A DNA stretch of 64,000 bases, taken from assembly GCA_016178725.1 (NCBI GenBank), contig JACOSV010000083.1:52959-116958 (forward strand), in the 5' to 3' direction. Below are positions 39,051 to 48,542 of the stretch, one piece after another. The translations under genes and the position numbers were made by a program. Under the pieces are notes generated by a model. That model was not told the DNA's origin. It was given only the letters and a program-made list of their open reading frames with translations, and did not search any database. Numbering within the stretch: position 1 is the stretch's first letter; each line of letters opens with the position of its first letter. This DNA comes from Candidatus Eiseniibacteriota bacterium (GTDB lineage: Bacteria; Eisenbacteria; RBG-16-71-46).

Positions 39051-40634
39051 GTGCGAGCCCGCTACGAACGGATCCTCTTCGTGATCGTCGCTGCCGCGCT
39101 CGCGATCCTCACCCACGCGACGCCGACGCGGGCGCAGTTCATGGTTCCCACCAACTTCGTGGACGAGCCGGTGATCACGGGCCTCAATCAACCCGTCGGC
39201 ATGACGTTCCTGCCCGACGGGCGGCTCCTGATCGTCGAGCAGGTGACGGCGAACATCCGACTCGTGGTCCGCGGCGCGTTCGCCACGCCCGATCCCCTGC
39301 TGACGGTGGCCAACGTGCGGACCGCGGGCAACGAGCAGGGATTGCTCGGGATCGCGGTAGATCCCGGGTGGCCCGGGCGGCCGTACATTTACGTCCACTA
39401 CGACTACTCGGGCGATTCGCACATCCGCGTCTCGCGCTTCACCGTCGGCGGCGACGTGAGCTTCACCGGCACCGGCGATCTGACGATCAACCCGGCGACG
39501 CGCTACGACATCCTCATCGACATTCCGGACTTCCAGACCAATCACAACGGCGGGACGCTGTGCTTCGGTCCCGATGGCAGGCTCTACGATTCGGCCGGCG
39601 ACGACGCGACGTCGTGCAACGCGCAGGACCTGACCAGCCTCGCGGGCAAGATCCTGCGGCTCGACGTCTCGGGTCTGCAGGCCGGCGGCGGCGGCCCGCC
39701 GGCGAAGAGCCTGATCACGCCCGCCGACAATCCCTACGTCTCGAACGCCGATCCCAACGCCAGGCTCGTCGGCTTCTTCGGCCTGCGGAATCCGTTCCGC
39801 TTCCACATCGACCGCCTGAACGGCGCATTCGCGATCGGCGACGTGGGCGAGAACACGGTCGAGGAGATCGACTACGTGCCGGCGGCGCCGCTCGGCGCCA
39901 ACTTCGAGTGGCCGTCGTACGAGGGCAACATCACCGGACCGCAGGTGTGTTCCGGTACCGACGCGTCGCGCTTCACCGATCCGGTCTACACGTACACGCA
40001 CGCGATCGGCGACGCGGTGATCGGCGGCCCGATCTACCACGCGCCACCGGGCGCCACGTCGCCGTTCCCGCCCGAGTACGAGGGCGACATTTTCTTCTGC
40101 GACTTCTACTCCGCGTGGCTCCACCGGCTGAAGAACAGCGGCGGCACGTGGGCGCTCGCGTCCGCGCCGGGGCAGCCCAACGCCGGCGACTGGGCCAACG
40201 GGGCGTCGAACGTCTCGGACTGGGCGGTCGGACCGGACGGCTCGATCTACTATTGCGAGCTCGGCGCGGGCGCAATCCGGCGCATCCGCTACGACGACAC
40301 CGCTTCGGTCGCGGTGCCCCCGGTCGCCATGCGGCTCGACTTCCGCGCCCCGTATCCGTCGCCGGCGAACACGCAGGTCTCGTTCGACTATCAGCTCCCG
40401 AACGATGCCCGCGTCGCGCTTTCGGTGTTCGACATGCGCGGGCGCGAGGTGTGGACGCGGGACGTCGGCGTCCAGAGTGCAGGGCCGCGCAGCCGCGTCT
40501 GGAATCTGCGCGACAAGAACGGCCGCTTCGTCCCGGCCGGCGTCTACGTTGCGCGGCTCACGGTCGGCGTCGCCCACGCCGAGCGCCGGTTCACCGTCAT
40601 CCGCCGCGACATCGTGGTGAGCACGGCCAACTAG
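39051..40634 (+). CDS. Secreted PQQ-dependent sugar dehydrogenase-like protein with C-terminal sorting-like domain
   Basis: A 527-residue exported protein (signal peptide ILFVIVAAALAILTHATPTR). The glucose/sorbosone dehydrogenase propeller is marked by GLNQPVGMTFLPDGRLLIVE, EQGLLGIAVDPGWPGRPYIY, NHNGGTLCFGPDGRLYDSAG and VGFFGLRNPFRFHIDR. Such enzymes oxidise aldoses with PQQ and pass electrons to the respiratory chain. The C-terminus is a FlgD/T9SS-A-like module (RAPYPSPANTQVSFDYQLPN ... NGRFVPAGVYVARLTVG), a different order from most family members. Whether PQQ is made by this organism cannot be seen. Confidence 0.85.
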   Translation: MRARYERILFVIVAAALAILTHATPTRAQFMVPTNFVDEPVITGLNQPVGMTFLPDGRLLIVEQVTANIRLVVRGAFATPDPLLTVANVRTAGNEQGLLGIAVDPGWPGRPYIYVHYDYSGDSHIRVSRFTVGGDVSFTGTGDLTINPATRYDILIDIPDFQTNHNGGTLCFGPDGRLYDSAGDDATSCNAQDLTSLAGKILRLDVSGLQAGGGGPPAKSLITPADNPYVSNADPNARLVGFFGLRNPFRFHIDRLNGAFAIGDVGENTVEEIDYVPAAPLGANFEWPSYEGNITGPQVCSGTDASRFTDPVYTYTHAIGDAVIGGPIYHAPPGATSPFPPEYEGDIFFCDFYSAWLHRLKNSGGTWALASAPGQPNAGDWANGASNVSDWAVGPDGSIYYCELGAGAIRRIRYDDTASVAVPPVAMRLDFRAPYPSPANTQVSFDYQLPNDARVALSVFDMRGREVWTRDVGVQSAGPRSRVWNLRDKNGRFVPAGVYVARLTVGVAHAERRFTVIRRDIVVSTAN

Positions 40635-40680
40635 CCGCCGCGCGCTGCCGCGCCCCTGCTTCGCCGAGGTCTGCGGCCGC

Positions 40681-40709
40681 TTTCGGCCGTGCGCACGCTC
40701 CGCTAGACT
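40681..40709 (+). promoter_or_regulatory. Predicted promoter of the P5C dehydrogenase gene
   Basis: TAGACT (40704-40709) is a good -10, with a weak -35 TTTCGG (40681-40686) at 17 bp. The leader would be about 50 nt, with GGAGG before the ATG at 40766. Confidence 0.4.
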
Positions 40710-40765
40710 GCGTCCGCTCACATTCCGCACGCACCGTTCGCGCCCGCACCGGCGCTGGAGGATCC

Positions 40766-42361
<1,596 letters not shown>

Positions 42362-42370
42362 CGCCGCCGT

Positions 42371-42390
42371 GGCGCGGCCTGCGCCGCGCC
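42371..42390. terminator. Hairpin between convergent genes
   Basis: GGCGCGGC (42371-42378) pairs with GCCGCGCC (42383-42390) around a 4-nt loop, between the P5C dehydrogenase stop and the convergent secreted-protein stop. No T-run. Confidence 0.45.
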
Positions 42391-42397
42391 GGCGCGA

Positions 42398-43024
42398 TCA
42401 GCGGTAGATCGTCTTGATGCGGCCCCACGTGGCGGGCCGTGTGGGCACGGCCACCGCGCACGAGTGTCCGAGGTGCGACGCGAGGATGTTGGCGTCGCCG
42501 GGCTCGACGCTTCCGCTGCAGTTGAAGTCGCCGGTCGGGTCGTAGGGCCCCGACATCTTCCCCGCGAGGATCGCCTGATCCGTTGCGTTCACGATCACGT
42601 CGCCGTTCTGATCCGGTGACGAAACGGCCGTGCGGGTGGCGAGCAACTGGCCGTCAGCGTAGACCGGGATCGGTCCGCCCGAGCACGTGCCCCCGGCGCG
42701 GATCTGATAGTCGGCGACACCCGCCGCGTTGGTGATCTGAACGACCATGCAGCCGCTCGAGACGATGTAGTTCTCGCTCCCGTTCAGAGGACAGAGCACG
42801 ACGCCCGGGCAGGCGCAGAGGTCAATCGCGACCGACGACCCCGGGACGGGGTTGAAGGTCCCGTCGCGGACGACGACGTGAAACGTCATGTCGCCCGCCG
42901 GGCACACGCGCAGGCATGGATCGACGGTGGAATTGGCCACGGAGGGTACGCCGGCCCGGGCGGCCGGGGTCACCATCAGGGTCAGCGCGGCGGCGGCGGC
43001 GAGAGGTAGAGCGATGCGCTTCAT
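42398..43024 (-). CDS. Secreted dockerin-like protein with C-terminal WG-x-x-K-x-x-YR tag
   Basis: A 208-residue exported protein (signal peptide MKRIALPLAAAAALTLMVTP). The middle has Cys-rich Ig-like sequence. Residues about 140-185 contain two calcium-loop-like repeats, DQNGDVIVNATDQAILAGKM and DFNCSGSVEPGDANILASHL, the type I dockerin pattern. The protein ends PTRPATWGRIKTIYR, an ending shared by the two paralogues at 50105 and 50834. The start overlaps the stop of the upstream membrane-protein gene by ATGA. Role unknown; cell-surface attachment is likely. Confidence 0.75.
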   Translation of the reverse strand: MKRIALPLAAAAALTLMVTPAARAGVPSVANSTVDPCLRVCPAGDMTFHVVVRDGTFNPVPGSSVAIDLCACPGVVLCPLNGSENYIVSSGCMVVQITNAAGVADYQIRAGGTCSGGPIPVYADGQLLATRTAVSSPDQNGDVIVNATDQAILAGKMSGPYDPTGDFNCSGSVEPGDANILASHLGHSCAVAVPTRPATWGRIKTIYR

Positions 43025-43527
43025 GGCGGACTCGCGGTGCGGGCCTGGTGCGGGCGCAAGAACATGCGTGTACCGAGAACGATCATAACGCTCGAGATCG
43101 CGATCGGCACCCATACGGGCTGCGACCACCAGGGGTGCGGCGGGATCAGGAACAGCACGTCCACGGACGCGAGGCTCGTGGGCCAGCGCAGCATCGCGAA
43201 CAACGCGACGTAGTAGACGATGTCCCAGACGCCGAAGGCGACGAGGAACGCCCCGGCGCGCGAGCGGAAGCGGTCGCCGCCGAGCCACGCCAAGGCGGCG
43301 AGCATCACGATCGTCGCGATCTCGCGCGACTGCTCCGTGCCGAGCAGCCACGGTAGCGTCGCGAACCGGCGCATCACCTCGTCGCCCTGCGGGAGCGGCG
43401 CCGGCCGCGCGACGCCGAGCAGGCCGCGGATGTAGACGACCACGACGCCTTCGAGCCAGCCCATCGCCGCGGCGAAGACGACGAGCGCCGCGAGCCGTGC
43501 CGTCCGCCCGGCGCGCCCCGCCGTCAT
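43021..43527 (-). CDS. Small integral membrane protein, unknown function
   Basis: A 168-residue protein with about four hydrophobic helices (LAALVVFAAAMGWLEGVVVV, IATIVMLAALAWLGG, AFLVAFGVWDIVYYVALF, VPIAISSVMIVLGTRMFL). It overlaps polX upstream and the dockerin-like gene downstream by 4 nt each. I recognise no family. Its position suggests translation together with ligA-polX, though a functional link to DNA repair is not obvious. Confidence 0.7.
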   Translation of the reverse strand: MTAGRAGRTARLAALVVFAAAMGWLEGVVVVYIRGLLGVARPAPLPQGDEVMRRFATLPWLLGTEQSREIATIVMLAALAWLGGDRFRSRAGAFLVAFGVWDIVYYVALFAMLRWPTSLASVDVLFLIPPHPWWSQPVWVPIAISSVMIVLGTRMFLRPHQARTASPP

Positions 43528-45335
43528 CGCGTCTGCTTCACGGCCTTCGCCTTCGCGGCCTTCGGCTTCACGGCCGGCTTCGCCCTGGCGGGCGCCTTGG
43601 CGGGTGCTTTCCCATGCGCCGCGCCCGGCGCGCGGATCGCCTCGCGGAAGCGAGCGATCGGCAGCGTGTTGAGCACATCCGCCTTGGTCAGCCCGGCGCG
43701 GCGCGCGACGAACACGCCGAAGCGCATGTGGTCGAGCTGCGGGATGCTGTGGGCGTCGGTGTCGATCACGAACCGGCAGCCCTTCGCCCTGGCGAGCCGC
43801 GCATGCGTGTCGCGTAGGTCGAGGCGGTCCGGCTGCGCGTTGATCTCCATCGCGACGCCGAGTGCCGCCGCCCGCTCGAACACACGCTCCACGTCGAACT
43901 GGGCGCCGGGCCGACCGCCGATCAGACGCGCGGTGGGATGCGCCATCGCGCGGACCGCGGGGTGCTCGATCGCCGCGAGCACGCGTCGCGTCGCGTCCGC
44001 CGCGGGCTGGTCGAAGCGCGAGTGGATCGAGACCAGCACCCAGTCGAGCAGTTGGAGCCCGGCGTCGGTCATGTCGAGCGCGCCGTCGCCCAGGATGTCC
44101 ACCTCGAGCCCGTGCAGGATCTCGAGCTTCGGGAACTTCCGCCGCACTGCGGCGATCTCGTCCACCGATTGCCGGACGCGCGCCTCGTCGAACCCGCCGC
44201 CGCCCGCCGCGCGCGAGTGGTCGGTGATCGCGCAGTACGCGTAGCCGCGCTCGGCGACCGCGCGCACCATGGTCTCGATCGACTCGTGGCCGTCGGTGCG
44301 GTCGGTGTGCATGTGGAGGTCGGCGACGAGATCGCCCGGCTCGATCAGCCGCGGCAGCATGCCGTCCCGCGCCTGCTCGATCTCGCCCACCATCTCGCGC
44401 AGCTCGGGCGGGACCCAGGCGAGGCCGAGCGCGGCGTAGATGTCGGCCTCGGTGCGCGCCGCGACGACGGTGTCGCCCTTCGTCAGCGCGTACTCGTTCA
44501 GGCTCATGCCCTGCTCGAGCGCGATCTTCCGCAGCTCGATGTTGTGCTCCTTGCTGCCGGTGAAGTAGAGGAGCGCCGCGCCGAACGCGCCGGCCGGCAC
44601 GTGGCGCACATCCACCTGCAGCCCGTTGCCGAGCCGGACCGACGACTTGGTCTCGCCGCGGCCGAGCACGTCGGCGACGTAGGCGTGCGTGACGAACGCC
44701 TCCATCACCGCCTCGCTCGACCCGCCGGTGACGACGATGTCGAGGTCGCCGACCGATTCCTTCCGCCGCCGCAGCGATCCCGCCGCCTCGACCTGCTTCA
44801 CGCCGTGCACGGCCTTCAGGTGCGCGACCAGCGTCTCGGCCACCGGCCACGCGGCCGCGAGCAGCATGCGCCCCGATCCGCGGCTCGCCACGGCGAGCGC
44901 CTTGAGGACGTTCTGCTCGACCTTCTCGCCGAACCCGGGCAGCTCGCGCAGACGCCCGGCCTTCGCCGCCGCTTCGAGGTCGTCGCGGTTGCGGATGCCG
45001 AGCGTGTCGAGCAGCGTCTTCACGCGCTTGGGGCCTAAGCCCTGGAGCTCGGTGAGCGCGACCACCTCGGCCGGGATGGTCTTCTGCAGCTCGTCGTAGA
45101 GTTCGGTCGTCCCGGTCGTGACGATGTCGCGGATCTTGGCCGCGAGGTCCTTGCCGATCCCGCGCAACGCCTCGATCCGGCCCTCCTCGGCCGCCATCGC
45201 GGCGACCGGCTCGGCGAGCGATTCGATCACCCGCGCGCCCTCGCGGTAGGCGCGGACGCGGAACGGATTCTGGCCCTGCATCTCGAGCATCACGGCGATG
45301 CGGGTGAAGACGCGGGCGACCTCGGCGTTGGTCAC
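43524..45335 (-). CDS. polX: DNA polymerase X family protein with PHP domain
   Basis: A 603-residue family-X DNA polymerase/PHP fusion used in base-excision and gap repair. The N-terminal helix-hairpin-helix region (ALRGIGKDLAAKIRDIV, LQGLGPKRVKTLLDTL, ELPGFGEKVEQNVLKAL) is followed by the palm with GSLRRRKESVGDLDIVV, providing two metal-binding Asp, and the third in LQVDVRHV. The C-terminal PHP domain (VADLHMHTDRTDGHES, AITDHSRA, EILHGLEVDIL, FVIDTDAHSIPQLDHM) is a 3'-5' exonuclease/phosphoesterase module. The GTG at 45335 overlaps the ligA stop (GTGA). The last 30 residues are Lys/Ala/Pro-rich, unlike most PolX, and could bind DNA. Confidence 0.93.
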   Translation of the reverse strand: MTNAEVARVFTRIAVMLEMQGQNPFRVRAYREGARVIESLAEPVAAMAAEEGRIEALRGIGKDLAAKIRDIVTTGTTELYDELQKTIPAEVVALTELQGLGPKRVKTLLDTLGIRNRDDLEAAAKAGRLRELPGFGEKVEQNVLKALAVASRGSGRMLLAAAWPVAETLVAHLKAVHGVKQVEAAGSLRRRKESVGDLDIVVTGGSSEAVMEAFVTHAYVADVLGRGETKSSVRLGNGLQVDVRHVPAGAFGAALLYFTGSKEHNIELRKIALEQGMSLNEYALTKGDTVVAARTEADIYAALGLAWVPPELREMVGEIEQARDGMLPRLIEPGDLVADLHMHTDRTDGHESIETMVRAVAERGYAYCAITDHSRAAGGGGFDEARVRQSVDEIAAVRRKFPKLEILHGLEVDILGDGALDMTDAGLQLLDWVLVSIHSRFDQPAADATRRVLAAIEHPAVRAMAHPTARLIGGRPGAQFDVERVFERAAALGVAMEINAQPDRLDLRDTHARLARAKGCRFVIDTDAHSIPQLDHMRFGVFVARRAGLTKADVLNTLPIARFREAIRAPGAAHGKAPAKAPARAKPAVKPKAAKAKAVKQTR

Positions 45336-47353
45336 GTCGTCTCGCCGATCCGCGCGAGGAACGCGGACTCGTCGATCACCGCCAGGCCGAGCTTCTTCGC
45401 CTCGTCGAGCTTGGAGCCCGCTCCCGGGCCGGCGACGACCAGCGTCACCTTGCGGCTCATGCCGGTCGCGATCCGGCCGCCCGCGTTCTCGGCCTTGCGC
45501 TGCGCCTCGGGCCGGCTCATGCGCTCGAGCGTGCCGGTGAACACGACGGTCTCGCCGGCGAGCGGCTGGGCACCCTTCGGCCGCTTCTCGACCACGGGCC
45601 TGACGCCGGCCGCGCGCAGGCGCTCGAGCACGCGGCGGTTGCGCGCGCTCGAGAAGAAGCGACGCACGGACTCGGCGACCTCGGGACCGATGCCGTGGAT
45701 CGCCTGCAGATCCTCCTCGCTCGCATCCAGCAGCGGCGCGACGCCGCCGAAGTGGTCGCCGAGCAGCCGCGCCACGGTCGCGCCGACGTGTTCGACGCCG
45801 AGCGCGTAGAGGAACCGGTCGAGCCGCGGCCGCTTGCTGGCATCGATCGCCGCCATCAGGTTCTCGATCGACTTCTCGGCAAAGCCTTCGAGGCCGGCGA
45901 GGTCGATGGGCGTGATCCTGTAGACATCGGCGAGATCCTTGAGCAGGCCGGCGTCCATCAGCTGGCGCACGGTCTTGTCGCCGAGCCCGACGATGTCCAT
46001 CGCACCGCGCGAGACGAAGTGGCCGATGTGCGCCTGGAGCTGCGCCGGGCACGCGAGCCCGTTCGTGCACAGGTGGTAGGCGCCGACGCGGTCCACGCGC
46101 GCGCCGCACACGGGACAGCGCCGCGGCATCTGGAACGGATGCGTGTCGCGCGGGCGGCGGTCGCGGATCACCTCGACCACCTCGGGGATCACGTCGCCGG
46201 CGCGGCGGATGCGCACCGTGTCGCCGGCGCGCACGTCCTTGCGGTCCACCTCGTCCTGGTTGTGGAGCGTGGCGCGGCTCACCGTGACGCCCGAGACCTC
46301 GACCGGCTGCAGCAGCGCCACCGGCGTGAGCTTGCCGGTGCGCCCGACCTGCACGGCGATGTCCATCACCTGCGTGACTTCGATCCGCGGCGGGAACTTG
46401 TACGCGACCGCCCAGCGCGGCGAGCGGGAGCGGACGCCGAGCAGATCCTGCCAGTCGCGGCGGTCCACCTTCACGACGACGCCGTCGATCTCGTAGTCGA
46501 GCCGGTCGCGGCGCTCGAGCAGCGTGGTGTGGAACGCGAACACCGGGTCGAGGCCCGTGCCGTGGCGCACGTTCTTCTCGACGTGGAAGCCCGAGGCGCG
46601 CAGCGCGTCGAGCATCTCGCGCTGGGTCGCGAACGGCAGCGGCGGCTCCGCGCCGGCGGCGTCGTAGGCGAAGAAGTCGAGCCTGCGCGCGGCGGTAATC
46701 GCGGGATCGAGCTGGCGCACCGAGCCGGCCGCGGCGTTGCGCGCGTTGGGCGTCGGCTCCTCGTTCTGCTCGACGAGACGCTTGTTGAGCGCCTCGAACT
46801 CGGCGATCGGCATCAGCGCCTCGCCGCGCACCGCGACCGTGCCGCGGCGCATCGCCTTGGGCGCGTCGTCGTCGAGACGCAGCGGGATCGCGCGGATCGT
46901 GCGCAGGTTCTCGGTGATGTCCTCGCCGACTTCGCCGTCGCCGCGCGTCGAGCCGCGGACGAGCACGCCGTCCTCGTACACCAGCTCGACCGAGAGGCCG
47001 TCGAACTTCGGCTCGACGACGTAGTCCACGCGCTCGATCTCGAGCGTGCGGCGCAAGCGCTCGTCGAACTTGCGCACCTCGTCGGCCTCCATGAGCGAAT
47101 CGAGCGAGAGCATCGCCGCGACGTGAGGCACGCGCTTGAACGCGGTGCGCAGCGCGCTGCCGACCCGCTGCGTCGGGGAGTCCGGGGCGCGGAGGTCGGG
47201 ATACTCCTCTTCGAGCGCCTTGAGCTCGCGGAACAGCCGGTCGTACTGCGCGTCCGAGATCGTCGGCTGGTCGAGCACGTGATAGCGGTGGTCGTGCTCG
47301 CGCAGCTCGGCGCCGAGCGCTTCGATGCGCTTGCGCGCCTGGGCGCGCGTCAC
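45332..47353 (-). CDS. ligA: NAD-dependent DNA ligase
   Basis: Seals nicks in replication and repair using NAD. The 673-residue protein has the complete LigA layout: an N-terminal Ia domain (HDHRYHVLDQPTISDAQYD), the nucleotidyltransferase with Lys116 in VEPKFDGLSVEL, an OB fold, a Cys4 zinc finger (CPVCGARVDRVGAYHLC...CPAQL), a helix-hairpin-helix domain and a C-terminal BRCT domain (LAGETVVFTGTLERMSRPEA). GTG 47353 was chosen because LigA homology begins there. It overlaps a 22-codon leader ORF at its TGA. polX follows with a GTGA overlap. Confidence 0.95.
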   Translation of the reverse strand: MTRAQARKRIEALGAELREHDHRYHVLDQPTISDAQYDRLFRELKALEEEYPDLRAPDSPTQRVGSALRTAFKRVPHVAAMLSLDSLMEADEVRKFDERLRRTLEIERVDYVVEPKFDGLSVELVYEDGVLVRGSTRGDGEVGEDITENLRTIRAIPLRLDDDAPKAMRRGTVAVRGEALMPIAEFEALNKRLVEQNEEPTPNARNAAAGSVRQLDPAITAARRLDFFAYDAAGAEPPLPFATQREMLDALRASGFHVEKNVRHGTGLDPVFAFHTTLLERRDRLDYEIDGVVVKVDRRDWQDLLGVRSRSPRWAVAYKFPPRIEVTQVMDIAVQVGRTGKLTPVALLQPVEVSGVTVSRATLHNQDEVDRKDVRAGDTVRIRRAGDVIPEVVEVIRDRRPRDTHPFQMPRRCPVCGARVDRVGAYHLCTNGLACPAQLQAHIGHFVSRGAMDIVGLGDKTVRQLMDAGLLKDLADVYRITPIDLAGLEGFAEKSIENLMAAIDASKRPRLDRFLYALGVEHVGATVARLLGDHFGGVAPLLDASEEDLQAIHGIGPEVAESVRRFFSSARNRRVLERLRAAGVRPVVEKRPKGAQPLAGETVVFTGTLERMSRPEAQRKAENAGGRIATGMSRKVTLVVAGPGAGSKLDEAKKLGLAVIDESAFLARIGETT

Positions 47354-47418
47354 GTGGGTGTCCCCGGGGACACTTGAGAAAGCACTTGAAGTGGCGCGAC
47401 GGCCGCGTTCGAACTCAT
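47350..47418 (-). CDS. Predicted 22-codon leader ORF coupled to ligA
   Basis: From ATG 47418 the frame reads MSSNAAVAPLQVLSQVSPGT then P-T-stop. Its TGA overlaps the ligA GTG. A leaderless promoter with ideal spacing puts the transcript start at this ATG. The ligA start has no ribosome-binding site of its own, so ribosomes may reach ligA only by finishing this leader peptide. It is too short for independent proof of translation. Confidence 0.4.
   Translation of the reverse strand: MSSNAAVAPLQVLSQVSPGTPT
47358..47373. repeat. 16-bp perfect palindrome next to the ligA start
   Basis: GTGTCCCCGGGGACAC is a perfect palindrome ending 4 bp upstream of the ligA GTG. In RNA it could form only a short hairpin with almost no loop, so a DNA-binding site is equally likely. 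Confidence 0.4.
47383..47393. promoter_or_regulatory. Candidate operator, copy 1 (CACTT-N-AAGTG)
   Basis: CACTTGAAGTG is a 5+1+5 palindrome inside the ligA leader ORF. A half-site CACTTGA lies next to it at 47371-47377. It shares its core with the palindrome at 47488-47502. Confidence 0.4.
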
Positions 47419-47425
47419 GGGCGGC

Positions 47426-47454
47426 AGGTTAGTGCGGGGTTGACGGGCATGCAA
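47426..47454 (-). promoter_or_regulatory. Predicted ligA promoter, leaderless for the leader ORF
   Basis: On the minus strand, -35 TTGCAT (47449-47454) and -10 TAACCT (47426-47431) are separated by 17 bp. The -10 is 7 nt before the ATG of the 22-codon leader ORF. Confidence 0.55.
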
Positions 47455-47487
47455 CGCGAACGCCGGGGGCCGCGGACGCGCGGATCG

Positions 47488-47502
47488 AGCACTTCAAGTG
47501 CT
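47488..47502. promoter_or_regulatory. Candidate operator, copy 2 (AGCACTT-N-AAGTGCT)
   Basis: AGCACTTCAAGTGCT is a perfect 7+1+7 palindrome in the divergent region between ligA and the plus-strand gene at 47559, sharing the CACTTNAAGTG core with copy 1 about 105 bp away. The -10 TATCCT for the plus-strand gene lies 45 bp downstream. Confidence 0.45.
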
Positions 47503-47546
47503 ACGTGAAGGCCCGGCCGACGGAGAAGCGCCCGCCCGCGATGCGC

Positions 47547-47552
47547 TATCCT
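47547..47552 (+). promoter_or_regulatory. -10 box, leaderless start of the 147-aa hypothetical gene
   Basis: TATCCT (47547-47552) is 6 nt before the GTG at 47559, supporting that start over an earlier in-frame GTG at 47505. No -35 is visible. Confidence 0.4.
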
Positions 47553-47558
47553 GCCCGC

Positions 47559-48002
47559 GTGACGCATTCCACGGATCGCACGGTCGCGGGCGTCGCGTTC
47601 GCGCTCCACGCGCGCGCCGCGCTCGAGAAGCATCTGCCCGAAGCGCGCACCGCCGGCGCGCGCTGGGGATCGGGCGCGAACCTCGCGTGGGTGCGCTACC
47701 GGCGCGACGACGGGCTGTACGCCTACACCGCGCTGCGCCGCCATCTCGACTGGGTGACGGGCGAGGCCGGCCTCTCGCGCGCGGCGCGCGAGTTCCACGA
47801 GCTGCCCGCGCACGCGACGCTGCCGGGTCCGGACGTCGAAGCGTTCCGCCTGCGCCTCGGTGAGATCCTCCACGAGGAGGATCGCTGGTGGCCCGCGGGC
47901 GCGACCGACGCCGACCTGATCGCGCGGCTCGAGTGGCTCGCGCTCCAGCTGGCGGTGAAGGGCGGCGCGCTGCTGCGGCGCTGGCCCGAGGGCGCGCGAT
48001 GA
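47559..48002 (+). CDS. Hypothetical protein (147 aa)
   Basis: A small soluble protein, MTHSTDRTVAGVAFALHARA at its start, with Trp-rich and acidic stretches (LRRHLDWVTGEAGLSRAARE, FRLRLGEILHEEDRWWPAGA). I recognise no family. It overlaps the next gene by 4 nt (ATGA), so the pair is coupled. Confidence 0.6.
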   Translation: MTHSTDRTVAGVAFALHARAALEKHLPEARTAGARWGSGANLAWVRYRRDDGLYAYTALRRHLDWVTGEAGLSRAAREFHELPAHATLPGPDVEAFRLRLGEILHEEDRWWPAGATDADLIARLEWLALQLAVKGGALLRRWPEGAR

Positions 48003-48523
48003 GCGGCGAGGCGACGCCGCGCACGGTCGCGACCCGGGAGCCGCTCGAGCGCGTGTTCGGCGCGAGCGCGCGGTGCAACGACTGCGGCGCGGCGGTCGCC
48101 GAGTATCGCGTCGTCGCGCTGTTCTTCCACGCGACCGCCGCCGTGCGCGCCTACTGCGCCGCGTGCTATCCGGCGGCGGTCGAGGGCGACTACCACGCGC
48201 GCGGCGACGGCATGATCGTGGACTACGCCACGTTCGCGGCGCGCTTCGGACCGCCCGGCCCGGCGCCGCCGCCGGTGACGCCGGCGGATCGCGCGCTGCT
48301 CGCGCTGGTGCGCGACGCATCGCTCGTCTCGCTCGCGCCCGCGAACGAGGCGTTCGCGCGCAAGCGCGGCCCCGCGCCTTACGCGGTGCGGGCGGGGTTC
48401 GTGCTCGGCGGTGCGCCGCGCGAGGCGACGTTTGCGCTCGCGGCCGACGGCGGCGTCACGCGGCTCGCCGGCGACGCCGAGGTCTGCGCCCGCATCCGCG
48501 CCCTGGCGGACGCGCGCGCCTAG
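47999..48523 (+). CDS. Hypothetical protein with two CXXC motifs
   Basis: A 174-residue protein with CNDCG and, about 30 residues later, CAACY, a likely zinc-ribbon site. The rest is helical and Ala/Arg-rich. It overlaps the preceding gene by ATGA and faces the MEMO-family gene. Function unknown; nucleic-acid or protein binding through the zinc site is possible. Confidence 0.6.
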   Translation: MSGEATPRTVATREPLERVFGASARCNDCGAAVAEYRVVALFFHATAAVRAYCAACYPAAVEGDYHARGDGMIVDYATFAARFGPPGPAPPPVTPADRALLALVRDASLVSLAPANEAFARKRGPAPYAVRAGFVLGGAPREATFALAADGGVTRLAGDAEVCARIRALADARA

Positions 48524-48542
48524 CGGCGGGCGACGCCGCGAC

